The position numbers were made by a program, and so were the translations under genes. From Chitinophaga sp. YR627 (GTDB lineage Bacteria; Bacteroidota; Bacteroidia; Chitinophagales; Chitinophagaceae): a DNA stretch of 64,000 nucleotides. The stretch lies in contig NZ_FOUX01000002.1 in NCBI RefSeq assembly GCF_900114995.1, positions 1,240,001-1,304,000 on the forward strand. The letters are read 5' to 3'. Within the stretch, counting starts at the first letter, position 1. Each line of letters starts with the position of its first letter. A model generated the notes under the pieces. It was not told the DNA's origin, did not search any database, and saw nothing but the letters and a program-made list of their open reading frames with translations. Of this stretch, positions 10,301 through 18,399 are shown in pieces.

Positions 10301-10497
10301 TTCGGAGGCGTACCCGCCATGATACTTACACCCACCAGCGGTTCATTTGTCTGGGCGTCCCTTACTACCCCTTTGACCTGCACTTTCTCCTGCGCCCTTA
10401 ATAAGATCGGCAGCAGCAGCAGGAGTAGCAGTCCTGAAAATTTATACATACGCTTACATTGCATAGCGATAGATTTTTGTGTTGATAACTCATTCAT
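7330..10497 (-). CDS. SusC/RagA-family TonB-dependent transporter (first pair)
   Basis: About 1055 residues from the ATG at 10497. That ATG overlaps the upstream stop by eight bases (ATGAATGA), which favours it; later ATGs at 10464 and 10449 start closer to the signal (MYKFSGLLLLLLLPILLRAQ). The frame stays open upstream to about 10611, but that part would lie inside the preceding gene. Domains: CarboxypepD_reg-like Ig fold (VQVKGVVRDAQTNEPLVGVSI), a TonB-box-like segment (NEAIVIGY), a plug with the SusC signature (LLQGRVAGLNI, IQIRGLSN), and a 22-strand barrel to a C-terminal aromatic/Phe end (VGLNVEF). It imports SusD-bound ligand using TonB energy. The partner is the SusD gene at 5779-7311. 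Confidence 0.95.
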   Translation of the reverse strand: MNELSTQKSIAMQCKRMYKFSGLLLLLLLPILLRAQEKVQVKGVVRDAQTNEPLVGVSIMAGTPPKAVGVTNANGSFSVAVPADAQLVFRYIGFSDYKIKMKDKRDLVIRLMVTENKLNEAIVIGYQKKTREVTTGSAVIVSGKELQDVPVSNVEQLLQGRVAGLNIQNNTGTPGGRGLIQIRGLSNISVSGNGNDAFLSPTSPLYVIDGVPVEADANFEYGYQSAGPGVSPLSLIPPEDIESMEILKDSQATALYGSRGAYGVILITTRRGSSPIPLVRYTGNFFVNNPPKLRPTIGGKEERRIRLGMIYGGSNMEDIYQISTKPFLADSLNPYYNNSTNWQDVFYATTANQTHNVNISGGDPKFNYKVDLGYYHENGVIRNTGFDRYSINTNMLYQPNTKLRVFTTLSTQVGRRNKGNGNGLTQSGVSSNASASSLLPGPSFYQSTAGVLSALNTRNDNKTGNVRSSLDVSYQLVPGLNLGSSVSYEYASNTEDRFTPAEANNDFSQIYAYNDRKFTLYNRNTISYNRVVNTNHNFFISAFNEFYNRGFQAQVIRQEKTPNNQYEGPLGYDGYASRGGGLLDNYSKQHVASFAGTFSYNYKQKYVVDFSYRMDGTSSSGFEDPYSKNPAIGIRWNFNKEAAMSEKTWLTYGSLRGSWGQNIVPSGDIFSIYGTYDPRGTYNANPRLGINFNQLPNTYLQPTATTQYNGGFEAGFFDSRIEVIFDAYYKTVKNLLRTKSLSNITGFNEITTNETSLINYGYELTLTFRPLPRTSEVQWTLSLNAALNKDVLTSLPNGARQLVQYDNSTSQHTLFRVGRNSLTNYLLKTEGVYASDADVPVDPATGQRYRTSNGTYFKAGDPIWKDVDGNYILDANDYVAAGNSQPLITGGIQSYVNWKNFSLNISTSFTLIRDILNNAFAERMQFLGDPYNPKAMVDFSDVDYWKGPGSTSHYPNPFDYKRYNDIRPYRYDQTLIQEDGSYFKVNTMTLAYLVNRKFTNRYGINSVRMYLSGNNLITFSPYSGPNPENVSAMGRDQSGGYPIARSYNVGLNVEF

Positions 10498-11530
10498 CCC
10501 TGAACCGGGGATTGTTCCTGAAATAGAAAATGATTTCCCAGTCGCCTTTCTGATAAATGTTGAAGTTGAGGTCCAGTACCCCTGTCTGGCGGATATTACC
10601 AAATGCAACACGGGTAAAACTGAATTTCACATAAGCCTGTGAACCATCCCCATTGGTATACCTGGTTCTGAACCGCATCGCTGGTATGGGATACGCGACC
10701 TGATAAGTGGCTTCTGTTGCCGTGATCTTTTTATCAAAACCATGCATCAGAGAATCCCAGGGAGTCAGGTTGAATTTTGCGGGATCGATAGGCAATGAGT
10801 CCTTGTCCATAAACTTGAATGACAGGGAATTACCGTTACCTTTTTTATGAAAGAAGACCCTAACACTGTCCCCTTTCAGGTCAAGGTTGGTATCATCATC
10901 CACCATGTTATACACACCCGGGTGATTGTAAATGAGTTCAAATACGGAAGAGTCATTCGGATTGGGGTAATTAGCCCGGTGTATACCGGTCACTGCATCA
11001 TACTCATATGGAGCATATGGCTGTTCCCGCATCGGCATGAGCGAAAGGTCTTTATAGGTGTTGGTACCACCTGAATTGGTTGCTTCCACATCAAACAGGT
11101 AGCCTGAGTCAGGCTGATGACGCATATTTGACTGGATAGCTTCTGCCCACAGTACGAAGTCGCCGGAGGTAGGTCTGATCTCAAATATCGAATGGCGCTC
11201 CACAGCGCGTTTATTTTCTATTTCCGCCAGTGACTTTTCCTCACCGGTATAAGCGGATTTCCAGACCAGCACATCTGTCTGTTGCTCGAAATCACTGGCA
11301 GGTTTGCCATCTCTCTTATACCGCACATTGAGGATACGGAAACTGATCGGCGTAGTTGAATTATCTGTATTGAAGATCTGGGAGTACAGGGTAGTCCTGC
11401 CCAGTATGGGAGCAAATACCTTCTGATTATACACTGCCCGTTTGCTGAGGAAGTCGAGATCGTCTGCCGCCCATTTCCGGCAGGCGAAAAGCAACAGGAG
11501 TAAGGATAAGAATAATAAGCTTTTTCGCAT
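10490..11530 (-). CDS. DUF5007-like surface lipoprotein
   Basis: 346 residues. The lipoprotein signal ends at C17 (LLFAC, then RK). The remainder is predicted to be mainly beta structure, with conserved-looking segments 'DLDFLSKRAVYNQKVFAPILGRTTLYS', GDFVLWAEAI and YNHPGVYNMVDDDTNL. The length and pattern resemble DUF5007, a Bacteroidota family of about 340 residues found in SusCD loci. I name that family from memory and cannot verify it. There is no recognisable enzyme motif. The gene sits 13 bp after the fasciclin/CBM6 gene and its stop overlaps the first codons of the next SusC, so the two SusCD blocks appear to be one transcription unit. Confidence 0.7.
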   Translation of the reverse strand: MRKSLLFLSLLLLLFACRKWAADDLDFLSKRAVYNQKVFAPILGRTTLYSQIFNTDNSTTPISFRILNVRYKRDGKPASDFEQQTDVLVWKSAYTGEEKSLAEIENKRAVERHSIFEIRPTSGDFVLWAEAIQSNMRHQPDSGYLFDVEATNSGGTNTYKDLSLMPMREQPYAPYEYDAVTGIHRANYPNPNDSSVFELIYNHPGVYNMVDDDTNLDLKGDSVRVFFHKKGNGNSLSFKFMDKDSLPIDPAKFNLTPWDSLMHGFDKKITATEATYQVAYPIPAMRFRTRYTNGDGSQAYVKFSFTRVAFGNIRQTGVLDLNFNIYQKGDWEIIFYFRNNPRFRDE

Positions 11531-11543
11531 GGGTCTTGATGTT

Positions 11544-13145
11544 TTAGTTTAAAGGCCGGAAAGTGACAGACTTCACGTCAAAGCCGTCATGGTCAACAAA
11601 AAAGCGCATTACATGTACACCCTTTGTGAGGTATACGCTGGTAGCGATGGTCTGCCGCTTATGGTATCCACCAGTATTAGGGACTTTTAATTGTCCCGTC
11701 ACATCTGTGCCGTCAAACTCCAGGTGGAATATGCCGTTCGTACCTTCAGAACCGACGAGTATAAATGTGTTGTAGGTACCTGTTTCTTTTACATTGACCG
11801 TATAGTTCATCCATTCACCGGTAGAGTTCCATCCTACCTGGTAACCACCACCTTCATTTTTGGCAAAGTCAATATCTATCCCTTCCGATTGTCTGTACTT
11901 ATTGCCTTCATTCTTTGTATTGGTATCGTGGTAGCCAACACCTTCCCCACCCGGGTCATAGTCTTCCAGGGCAATGACACCTGGTATAGGCATCGGGGCA
12001 TTCTTAATTACAAATTTGAGGAAGCGCAGATCGAAGTTGGCAAAGTCAAAATAGACCTTCATAAGGTGCCGGCCAGCTGTCAGCTGAACAGTAGTAGTAA
12101 TATCCCGGAAGTTATCATAGCCACCTGAACCAGGCATCACAACGGCGCTACCCACCACCGGACGGCCATCCATTTCCAGGTGTACGCGACCATCATCTCC
12201 GCCGCTACCATAGCGTAAGGTCATGTCATATTCACCTGTTTGCGTTACTTCTACGGTGTAATCCATCCATTCACCGGTTTCGGTCCATCCCACCTTAAGG
12301 CCGCCCTCACCGGCGGTTGTAATATCCACCTGATCAGCAGGACGATACTGGCCACCCTGGTTGTTCAGGGAGAAATCCAGGTAGGCGACCTTATTACCGC
12401 CACGGTTATACTGTTCTAATCCGACTACACCAGGTATATAGAAAGGGTAATCATTCCAGGGAGAAGAAACCGTCGGATTCATTCTTGGGATGAATTCGTC
12501 GAATCCAAACATGTGATCCTTTTCAAGCACGTTGACGTAACCATTCTTCGTAACGATATCCAGGGCGACGGTCGTCGCATTGCTCCAGCGATTGGTATAG
12601 ATCACACCTTTGGTATCGCTGTAGGTGATAACACCTGGTCCGCCGCTCACATGGCCTTCTGCATCTGTGCGTTTGAACTTACCATGCATTGGATAGTTGT
12701 AACGGATCGTTGTCAATCCGAGACCATCCTGTAAAGTCATCACGTGTGAGGAAAAAGTATCTCTTACAAAATATCGGCATATCAGGGTATCGAGCTGTTC
12801 ATAAGGTATTGTATTGATATACATATGTGCTCTTCCCTGTATGGTACGCAGGGTATTCATATTTTCGATAGCCTGTTTGAAACTGGCGTCAGTGGGTGCG
12901 AACACGGTGTATAAACCGTTCTTCAGCGTATCTGTCAGGTGTACCCTTTCTACTGCCAGCAGGAAGGAGTCGTACTGATGTTCGTTTTTCAGGAAATCGT
13001 AGGTGGTACCATCAAACTCCTGTAACTGATTATCATAACCATAATACCCACTGTCCTTTTTGCATCCGCCATAAAGCAGCACGATACAGATACACAGCGC
13101 AAGCAGGTACTGGATGTTCAGCATGTGTTTCATTTTTTTAATCAT
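11544..13145 (-). CDS. Fasciclin-domain lipoprotein with two CBM6-type carbohydrate-binding modules
   Basis: 533 residues from the ATG at 13145, which forms an ATGA overlap with the stop of the upstream SusD gene; the longer frame to 13208 would run deep into that gene. The signal ends at C28 (LYGGC, then KK). Residues about 40-235 form a fasciclin domain (YTVFAPTDASFKQAI, NGYVNVLEKDHMFGF). Two consecutive CBM6/35-like jelly rolls follow at about 250-385 and 395-533. Each has the hallmark 'VGW(T/N)(E/S)TGEWM(D/N)YTV' strand and ends in a run like 'LTAGRHLMKVYFD..NFDLR'. Fasciclin with tandem carbohydrate-binding modules suggests a surface protein that binds polysaccharide or matrix. There is no catalytic domain. 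Confidence 0.85.
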   Translation of the reverse strand: MIKKMKHMLNIQYLLALCICIVLLYGGCKKDSGYYGYDNQLQEFDGTTYDFLKNEHQYDSFLLAVERVHLTDTLKNGLYTVFAPTDASFKQAIENMNTLRTIQGRAHMYINTIPYEQLDTLICRYFVRDTFSSHVMTLQDGLGLTTIRYNYPMHGKFKRTDAEGHVSGGPGVITYSDTKGVIYTNRWSNATTVALDIVTKNGYVNVLEKDHMFGFDEFIPRMNPTVSSPWNDYPFYIPGVVGLEQYNRGGNKVAYLDFSLNNQGGQYRPADQVDITTAGEGGLKVGWTETGEWMDYTVEVTQTGEYDMTLRYGSGGDDGRVHLEMDGRPVVGSAVVMPGSGGYDNFRDITTTVQLTAGRHLMKVYFDFANFDLRFLKFVIKNAPMPIPGVIALEDYDPGGEGVGYHDTNTKNEGNKYRQSEGIDIDFAKNEGGGYQVGWNSTGEWMNYTVNVKETGTYNTFILVGSEGTNGIFHLEFDGTDVTGQLKVPNTGGYHKRQTIATSVYLTKGVHVMRFFVDHDGFDVKSVTFRPLN

Positions 13146-14656
13146 TGCCAATAAGGATTCTGGGTGATCAATGGGTTCTGTTTTATAACATCTTCTGCCA
13201 CGGGCCAATAGATACCGCCTTTGGCAATCAGCTCCATAAAGGCAGGATCGTTCTGTTTGATCTTGTTATAGCGGATCAGGTCAAACCAGCGCCAGCCCTC
13301 TCCCATCAGTTCTTTACGCCGTTCCCTGAAAACAGCATCGATCAGATCGCCTTCTCTGGCGGCATCATATCTTTTGATCTTACGCAGGTCCCTGATGGTA
13401 TTCAGCAGATCAATTGCTCTCTGCTGTTCACCAATTACGGCCAGTGCTTCTGCCTGTAACAGGGCAATGTTTTCCAGGCGGGTAATGATGATAGTGCTGG
13501 AATAGATCCTGAAGGACGGGTCTGAAGTATTACCATCCTGGATCACTTTTATTTTATTGAAAATGGGAATCTGGCTGTTGAAATTGGCGAAGTACCGCTG
13601 GGATGTAGGTACACCCGTCAGCGTATCCAGACTGAAACGCTCATCCGATGGCCGGTCAAAGACAGACAGGATCGTATCTTTGGGAACATAGATATCCGGC
13701 AGGGCTTTATTCACAACCGGCGCCGCCAGGGTCAGTTCTTCCAGGTGACCGGAGAAGGTAGCATCTACATGGCCCCAATCAAAGTTGAAAGCCAGTATGT
13801 GGTTATCCTTTTTCCATTTGAAAAAACCGTTGCTGTTGACCAGTTCATCTGTATTGATATAGTAACTGCCGCCTTTTGAGTAATTATCAAGTACGAACTG
13901 TGCGTATACAGATGCATCTACATACTTACCCTGCCAGGCGGCTACATGGGCCAGGATAGCGTAAGCAGTATGTTTACGGGCCAGTACACCTGACCAGCGG
14001 GTATCTGTTTCATTATAGTAACTACCGGATTGCTGAGGATCATTGGCACTGTATTTATAAGGCAGATCAGCAGCTGACTGTACGAGTTCCTTTTCCACAA
14101 ACGCCAGTACATTTTCTTTGCTTTCTCTTGCTTTATTGGCAAACTCACCATCGTGGGAAGCTGTGATCAGGGGTACATCGCCCCATACAGATACCAGGAA
14201 GAAATAAACATATGCACGTATACAGCGCATCTGCGCAATGTCGACCCGCATATTCTCGTCTGAATATTTGGGATCGCGGGCTTTTACTTCACCTACATGT
14301 TCGAGGAACATATTCGCAGCATTGATCACCGCATAGAAGCGACGCCAGTTAGACAGCTGTTCTAGTAAGGGATAAGCAGCACGCAGGTCATTACGGATCA
14401 GCGCCTTCATATCCTGCCGCTGGATGGCGACAAAATCTCCTTTACGGAATTCACCATACATCCACCAGGCATTATTGTCTGCCATAGCGGCACGTAAGAG
14501 TCCATACACGCCAATAAGCGCTGTACGGGTATCCTGATGCGAGTTCCAGAAGTTTTCTTCTGATACTGCGTGAGAAGAGTTAATATCGAGCAATTTGTTA
14601 CACCCTGTCAGCACAGTTGTGCAACAACAAATTGTTATAAGCAGTAAGCGTTTCAT
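13142..14656 (-). CDS. SusD/RagB-family outer-membrane lipoprotein (second pair)
   Basis: 504 residues. The signal ends at C19 (VLTGC, then NKLLDI). N-terminal SusD-like segments include 'SEENFWNSHQDTRTALIGVYGLLR'. The C-terminal part has 'LLQAEALAVIGEQQRAIDLLNTIR' and 'VFRERRKELMGEGWRWFDLIRYNK', and the end is the usual Asn/Pro/Tyr/Trp tail (TQNPYWQ). The ATG overlaps the upstream SusC stop by one base (TGATG at 14654-14658) and its own stop overlaps the next gene by ATGA, so expression of the three is probably coupled. It differs substantially in sequence from the other SusD in this operon, so the two pairs probably take different ligands or different parts of one ligand. Confidence 0.95.
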   Translation of the reverse strand: MKRLLLITICCCTTVLTGCNKLLDINSSHAVSEENFWNSHQDTRTALIGVYGLLRAAMADNNAWWMYGEFRKGDFVAIQRQDMKALIRNDLRAAYPLLEQLSNWRRFYAVINAANMFLEHVGEVKARDPKYSDENMRVDIAQMRCIRAYVYFFLVSVWGDVPLITASHDGEFANKARESKENVLAFVEKELVQSAADLPYKYSANDPQQSGSYYNETDTRWSGVLARKHTAYAILAHVAAWQGKYVDASVYAQFVLDNYSKGGSYYINTDELVNSNGFFKWKKDNHILAFNFDWGHVDATFSGHLEELTLAAPVVNKALPDIYVPKDTILSVFDRPSDERFSLDTLTGVPTSQRYFANFNSQIPIFNKIKVIQDGNTSDPSFRIYSSTIIITRLENIALLQAEALAVIGEQQRAIDLLNTIRDLRKIKRYDAAREGDLIDAVFRERRKELMGEGWRWFDLIRYNKIKQNDPAFMELIAKGGIYWPVAEDVIKQNPLITQNPYWQ

Positions 14657-17556
14657 CAGAGATCCATTTTAAGTCCTATGGTATAAGTCCTGGAAAGCGG
14701 TAATGAATAACCGGTATCAAAGCCATTGAAGTCTACCAGTTCCGGATCACCACCGGTATAGGGGGTGATGGTGAACAGGTTGGTGGCGGTAGCGTAGATA
14801 GCCAGTCCATTGATCTTTCCTTTTTTATTCCACCATTTAGCGGAGGTCAGGTCATATTGTAGCGAAAGGTTGCGCAGTTTCAGGAATGAACCATTTTCCA
14901 GGAACAGGTCCTGGTCAATACGATAGGCATCCACGGTACTCCAGGGATTATACAGGGGATACTTATCGTAGTTGCCTACTTTGCTCCAGAAGGTGATTTC
15001 CTTTACCGCACTCATATCGATCTTACCTTCTTTGTTGATGAAGTCGAAACGGTCAGCCACTTCGGCATTCATGACCTTACGCCCCAGTGTGTAATAGAAA
15101 GAGAATCCCATAGTAAAGCCACGCCAGTAAAAGTCACTGTTAAAGCCACCGGAAATCACTGGTAACACATGACCTTTTAGTACTTTGTCTTTATCATCAA
15201 TAATAAAATCACCATTCTTATCTTTCCAGCGGGGATCACCAGCCTGTAAAGCAATACCTTTATAATTCAGTCTTTTTCCTTCCGCGCTGACAGGAATTTC
15301 ACCATCGCGGTTATAGATGCCATTGTTTTCCAGTACCCAGTACTGATCGATCGCATGTCCTACACGCAATAGTTTACTGCCATTGGCTACGACCAGTTCA
15401 TCTCTGCCATCAGGCAAAGCGAGTAAGGTATTTTTATTGTAGTTGAGCGTAATACCTGGTATCCATTGCAAAGCGCTTGTTGCAGGTAGTACGCTGGCTT
15501 TTAGACCAAGATCAACACCTCTGTTGCGGACGTCCATACCATTCTTGTAGCGGAAGTTGTAGCCATATTCAGCAGCGAATGGTACACCAAGCAGCATATT
15601 GTGGTCTTCCTTGTTGTAGAGGTCCAAGGAGACTTGCAGCTTATTATTGAGGAATGCTCCGGTCAGGTTTACATTCAGCTGATCTGCATAAGGCCAGGTA
15701 ATGCCATAACCAATATATCCGGAGGAATAAGCCCTGCTGATACCCGGGAAACCGTTGTAAGAGAAACGAACCGGGTTATTGCTGAAGGACATATCTGATG
15801 TGTACTGTGAACCTTCACCAAAGCGGTCATCCGGCATCAGTCTGCCGATCCTTCCCCAGCTGGCCTGCAATTTCAGGACGTTAATGCTATTCTGTTCTTT
15901 CAGCCAGATATTTTTGATATTCACACCAGCAGTGAATGTAGGTGTATATAACCACCAGTTGTCAGGCTGGGCACTGGAAGAACCATCTGCGCGGAATAAT
16001 ACGGATAGATCCAGCTGATCATTGTAGGAGTAAGCAGCACGGCCATAGAAGGATAACAAACGTGCGCGTTGTTTATCCAGGAAAGAGAATATCAGTGCGT
16101 GATTGAAGGACTTTGGAGAAAGGTATTCATTCTTGAGAATGTCGGAATGCAGCAGGTTAATACGGATCAGGTCATTCGGGCCTTTGTATGCGTATGCATA
16201 GTTATACCGGTGATAATCTGCCTGAAACCCTTCACCAGCTTCTACGCTGATACGGTGTTTCTCATTGAAGGTATGATTGTACTGGATATTATTGTTGAAG
16301 AATACCCGCTGATTATAGCCGAAATAGTTGGACAGGTAGTTCACCTTTTCCAGTAGTGTGCTGGGATAGAAGAGATCGCGGAGCCCTTCGTTATAGTCAA
16401 ATCCGAACATGGAATTTACCTGCCAGCTATCCCCCAGTTTGACGTTCACCTTAAAGCAGCCATTTACTTCATTGGTTTTGTTATCATCGAATGATTTCTG
16501 GAACTCATTCAGGTATTGACCATAGTAGTTCTTATTGGGCGGCAGCGGACTGCTAAGATCGGGCAGGTACTGCATTTCCGCGAAGCGGTCGCGCAACCAG
16601 GAACTACGGGTCCTTTCCAGCCGGGAGGCGCTGATCATGGACGATATTGTCAGTCCTTTCAGTGGCACCATGTTTATTTCAAACATCGCGTTGTAGCGAT
16701 CCATTTTGCTGTTATCAGCTGTGTTGGCGGAGCGTTGATTACCTGCTGCAAACATGAAGTTAGCGCGGTCAGTTCCGCTGGAAAGACTGGCATTCACACC
16801 ATATACCGGTGTGTTTTTGAAATAGAGATCTGTCCAGTTGGAAGGGCCATAATAGGCATCATTAGTGGAATCGCGCAGGTAAAGCGGATATGTCTGCAAT
16901 TGTTCAGTGGTTGCATACTTATCATAGAAACGCTGCCGGAAATCATTTTCAAATTTAGCGTTGGTGGTGTAGATATGCGGACGTTGCACCATACCGAAAT
17001 AGGTGTTGAAACTTATTCTCCGGCGACCAACTACCGGCGCCTTTGTAGTAAGTAAAATAACGCCGCCATTCACTGCACGCGGGCCATACATGGCTGCACG
17101 ACCAAAATCTTTCACCACTTCGATCTTTTCGATGTTATTCAGATCTATGGATGAAAGCAGATTGGTGTTAGGCCCCAGGTGATTATAGCCAAACAGCTGG
17201 ATATCAAAAGTAAAGGGATGATCCATGATCAATGGAATACCATCGAGTATAACTGTAGGTTGCGACTCATAAATATCCTTACCGCTGATGAAGGGAATAG
17301 CAGCACCTCTTAGTGCTATACTGCTGTAAGCGCCCTGTTCTCCAGTTGGTTCCTGTATGTATACACCGGCTGCATTGCCTTTCAGCAACTGATGTAGTGA
17401 GGAATATGGATAAGCATTTTCACGCTCCACTGAAATAGAATCGGCCTTTGTTACACGGACCTGTGGTCTATGTAATTTCGCTGTATCCTGCCCTGACAAA
17501 AGGGTTGGGCAATACAGTGCCAGGCACGAAATGAAGATCCGTACGAGTACACGCAT
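14656..17556 (-). CDS. SusC/RagA-like TonB-dependent transporter lacking the N-terminal CarboxypepD_reg domain (second pair)
   Basis: 966 residues with a Sec signal (cleavage probably after LLSGQ, about 23). Unlike typical SusC proteins, only about 30 residues separate the signal from the plug (LLKGNAAGVYIQEPTGEQG, then SIALRGA); the usual 80-100 residue CarboxypepD_reg-like domain is absent. Plug features are present (PTVILDGIPL, IEKIEVVKDFGRAAMYGPRAVNGGVILLTT), and a beta barrel follows to the end (TYTIGLKMDL). It is the promoter-proximal gene of the ten-gene minus-strand operon. A palindromic site (GTAATCGATTAC, 17610-17621) lies 53 bp upstream of its ATG and is a likely operator. Confidence 0.92.
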   Translation of the reverse strand: MRVLVRIFISCLALYCPTLLSGQDTAKLHRPQVRVTKADSISVERENAYPYSSLHQLLKGNAAGVYIQEPTGEQGAYSSIALRGAAIPFISGKDIYESQPTVILDGIPLIMDHPFTFDIQLFGYNHLGPNTNLLSSIDLNNIEKIEVVKDFGRAAMYGPRAVNGGVILLTTKAPVVGRRRISFNTYFGMVQRPHIYTTNAKFENDFRQRFYDKYATTEQLQTYPLYLRDSTNDAYYGPSNWTDLYFKNTPVYGVNASLSSGTDRANFMFAAGNQRSANTADNSKMDRYNAMFEINMVPLKGLTISSMISASRLERTRSSWLRDRFAEMQYLPDLSSPLPPNKNYYGQYLNEFQKSFDDNKTNEVNGCFKVNVKLGDSWQVNSMFGFDYNEGLRDLFYPSTLLEKVNYLSNYFGYNQRVFFNNNIQYNHTFNEKHRISVEAGEGFQADYHRYNYAYAYKGPNDLIRINLLHSDILKNEYLSPKSFNHALIFSFLDKQRARLLSFYGRAAYSYNDQLDLSVLFRADGSSSAQPDNWWLYTPTFTAGVNIKNIWLKEQNSINVLKLQASWGRIGRLMPDDRFGEGSQYTSDMSFSNNPVRFSYNGFPGISRAYSSGYIGYGITWPYADQLNVNLTGAFLNNKLQVSLDLYNKEDHNMLLGVPFAAEYGYNFRYKNGMDVRNRGVDLGLKASVLPATSALQWIPGITLNYNKNTLLALPDGRDELVVANGSKLLRVGHAIDQYWVLENNGIYNRDGEIPVSAEGKRLNYKGIALQAGDPRWKDKNGDFIIDDKDKVLKGHVLPVISGGFNSDFYWRGFTMGFSFYYTLGRKVMNAEVADRFDFINKEGKIDMSAVKEITFWSKVGNYDKYPLYNPWSTVDAYRIDQDLFLENGSFLKLRNLSLQYDLTSAKWWNKKGKINGLAIYATATNLFTITPYTGGDPELVDFNGFDTGYSLPLSRTYTIGLKMDL

Positions 17557-18399
17557 AAGGTAAATAATTTAAGACAGGCAGAGTTGATCACATCAGCGTA
17601 TTGCGCTGAGTAATCGATTACATCATGTATTATGAACTGGAATTACCGGAAGCGCACAACCAAAGTCATTGAGCCTTCCATAGCATTTGCTAAAAGAGGT
17701 GTTTATACTAGAGATCAGGGTGAACAATACGCTCCGGACCCGTGGAAACTATAACGTGAAATAGATGATGATGCAGTTTTTCTGCATTGGGATAGTATCT
17801 CCTAACTGTTGTATAAAACGTTTTAGCTAGTGCTTTTCATCAAAATAAATTGTGTTTAGGTTTTAGAAAAAATGATTTTGGCTGTTGATGCTTTGCGAAG
17901 TTGCTGGTTACTTATACTCCTGTTAATTCAAAATTTTAGATCCTGCTACAATTTTTCTACGGTGATTATTAGGTTGAATATATGCGATTAACTAAACTTC
18001 TTCAATTTCATCAGGGCTCGCTAACGGGAATTTATAACATACCGGACAATGCTAATTGCATTTGTGCCTTCATTACGATTCAAATATAATGAGCCGTCTG
18101 ATAACTTTTTAACCTTTTTTTATAAAGAATAGACATTCCCAATTTAAGTAGTACCATCTTTTCAAACATTTCGATAAACTCACTAATCATTTAAAATCAA
18201 CTAGTTAACATTCTATAGACCAGATAAATAAAATATAATCTGCATACATTTCAGATAATCCAAAAGCATAAACATGCCATCTGAGGGTTCACTACTTACT
18301 ATTCGTTATTTAACTTATTTTGTTCCATATCAACCAAGATCTGTTATTGAAAAAAATGGAAAGTTTGGGGGCCTTATAAATTAAAAAACCATTAGGATT
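17557..18399. other. AT-rich divergent intergenic region (843 bp)
   Basis: No credible gene is visible. It separates the divergent SusC operon and the 18400 gene. Apart from the operator-like palindrome at 17610-17621 it holds a minus-strand TATATTTG (-7-like) at 18081-18088, without a clear -33 box, about 525 bp ahead of the SusC start. A near match, TATTTTG, at about 18316-18322 on the plus strand lies some 78 bp ahead of the 18400 start. The unusual length leaves room for a long leader or a small RNA, but I could not identify one. Confidence 0.4.
17604..17623. promoter_or_regulatory. Putative palindromic operator upstream of the SusC/SusD operon
   Basis: A 12-bp perfect palindrome, GTAATCGATTAC (17610-17621), lies within a longer stretch CGCTGAGTAATCGATTACAT. 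The same stretch with one internal difference occurs at 47012-47031 in front of the GH2 gene. A central CG in a palindrome of this length resembles LacI-family operators. The binding protein is not in the window as far as I can see. Confidence 0.5.

Noticed and set aside
10498..10611. Upstream extension of the first SusC gene
   Set aside because: It would lie within the preceding gene and adds no signal; the overlapping ATG at 10497 is better.
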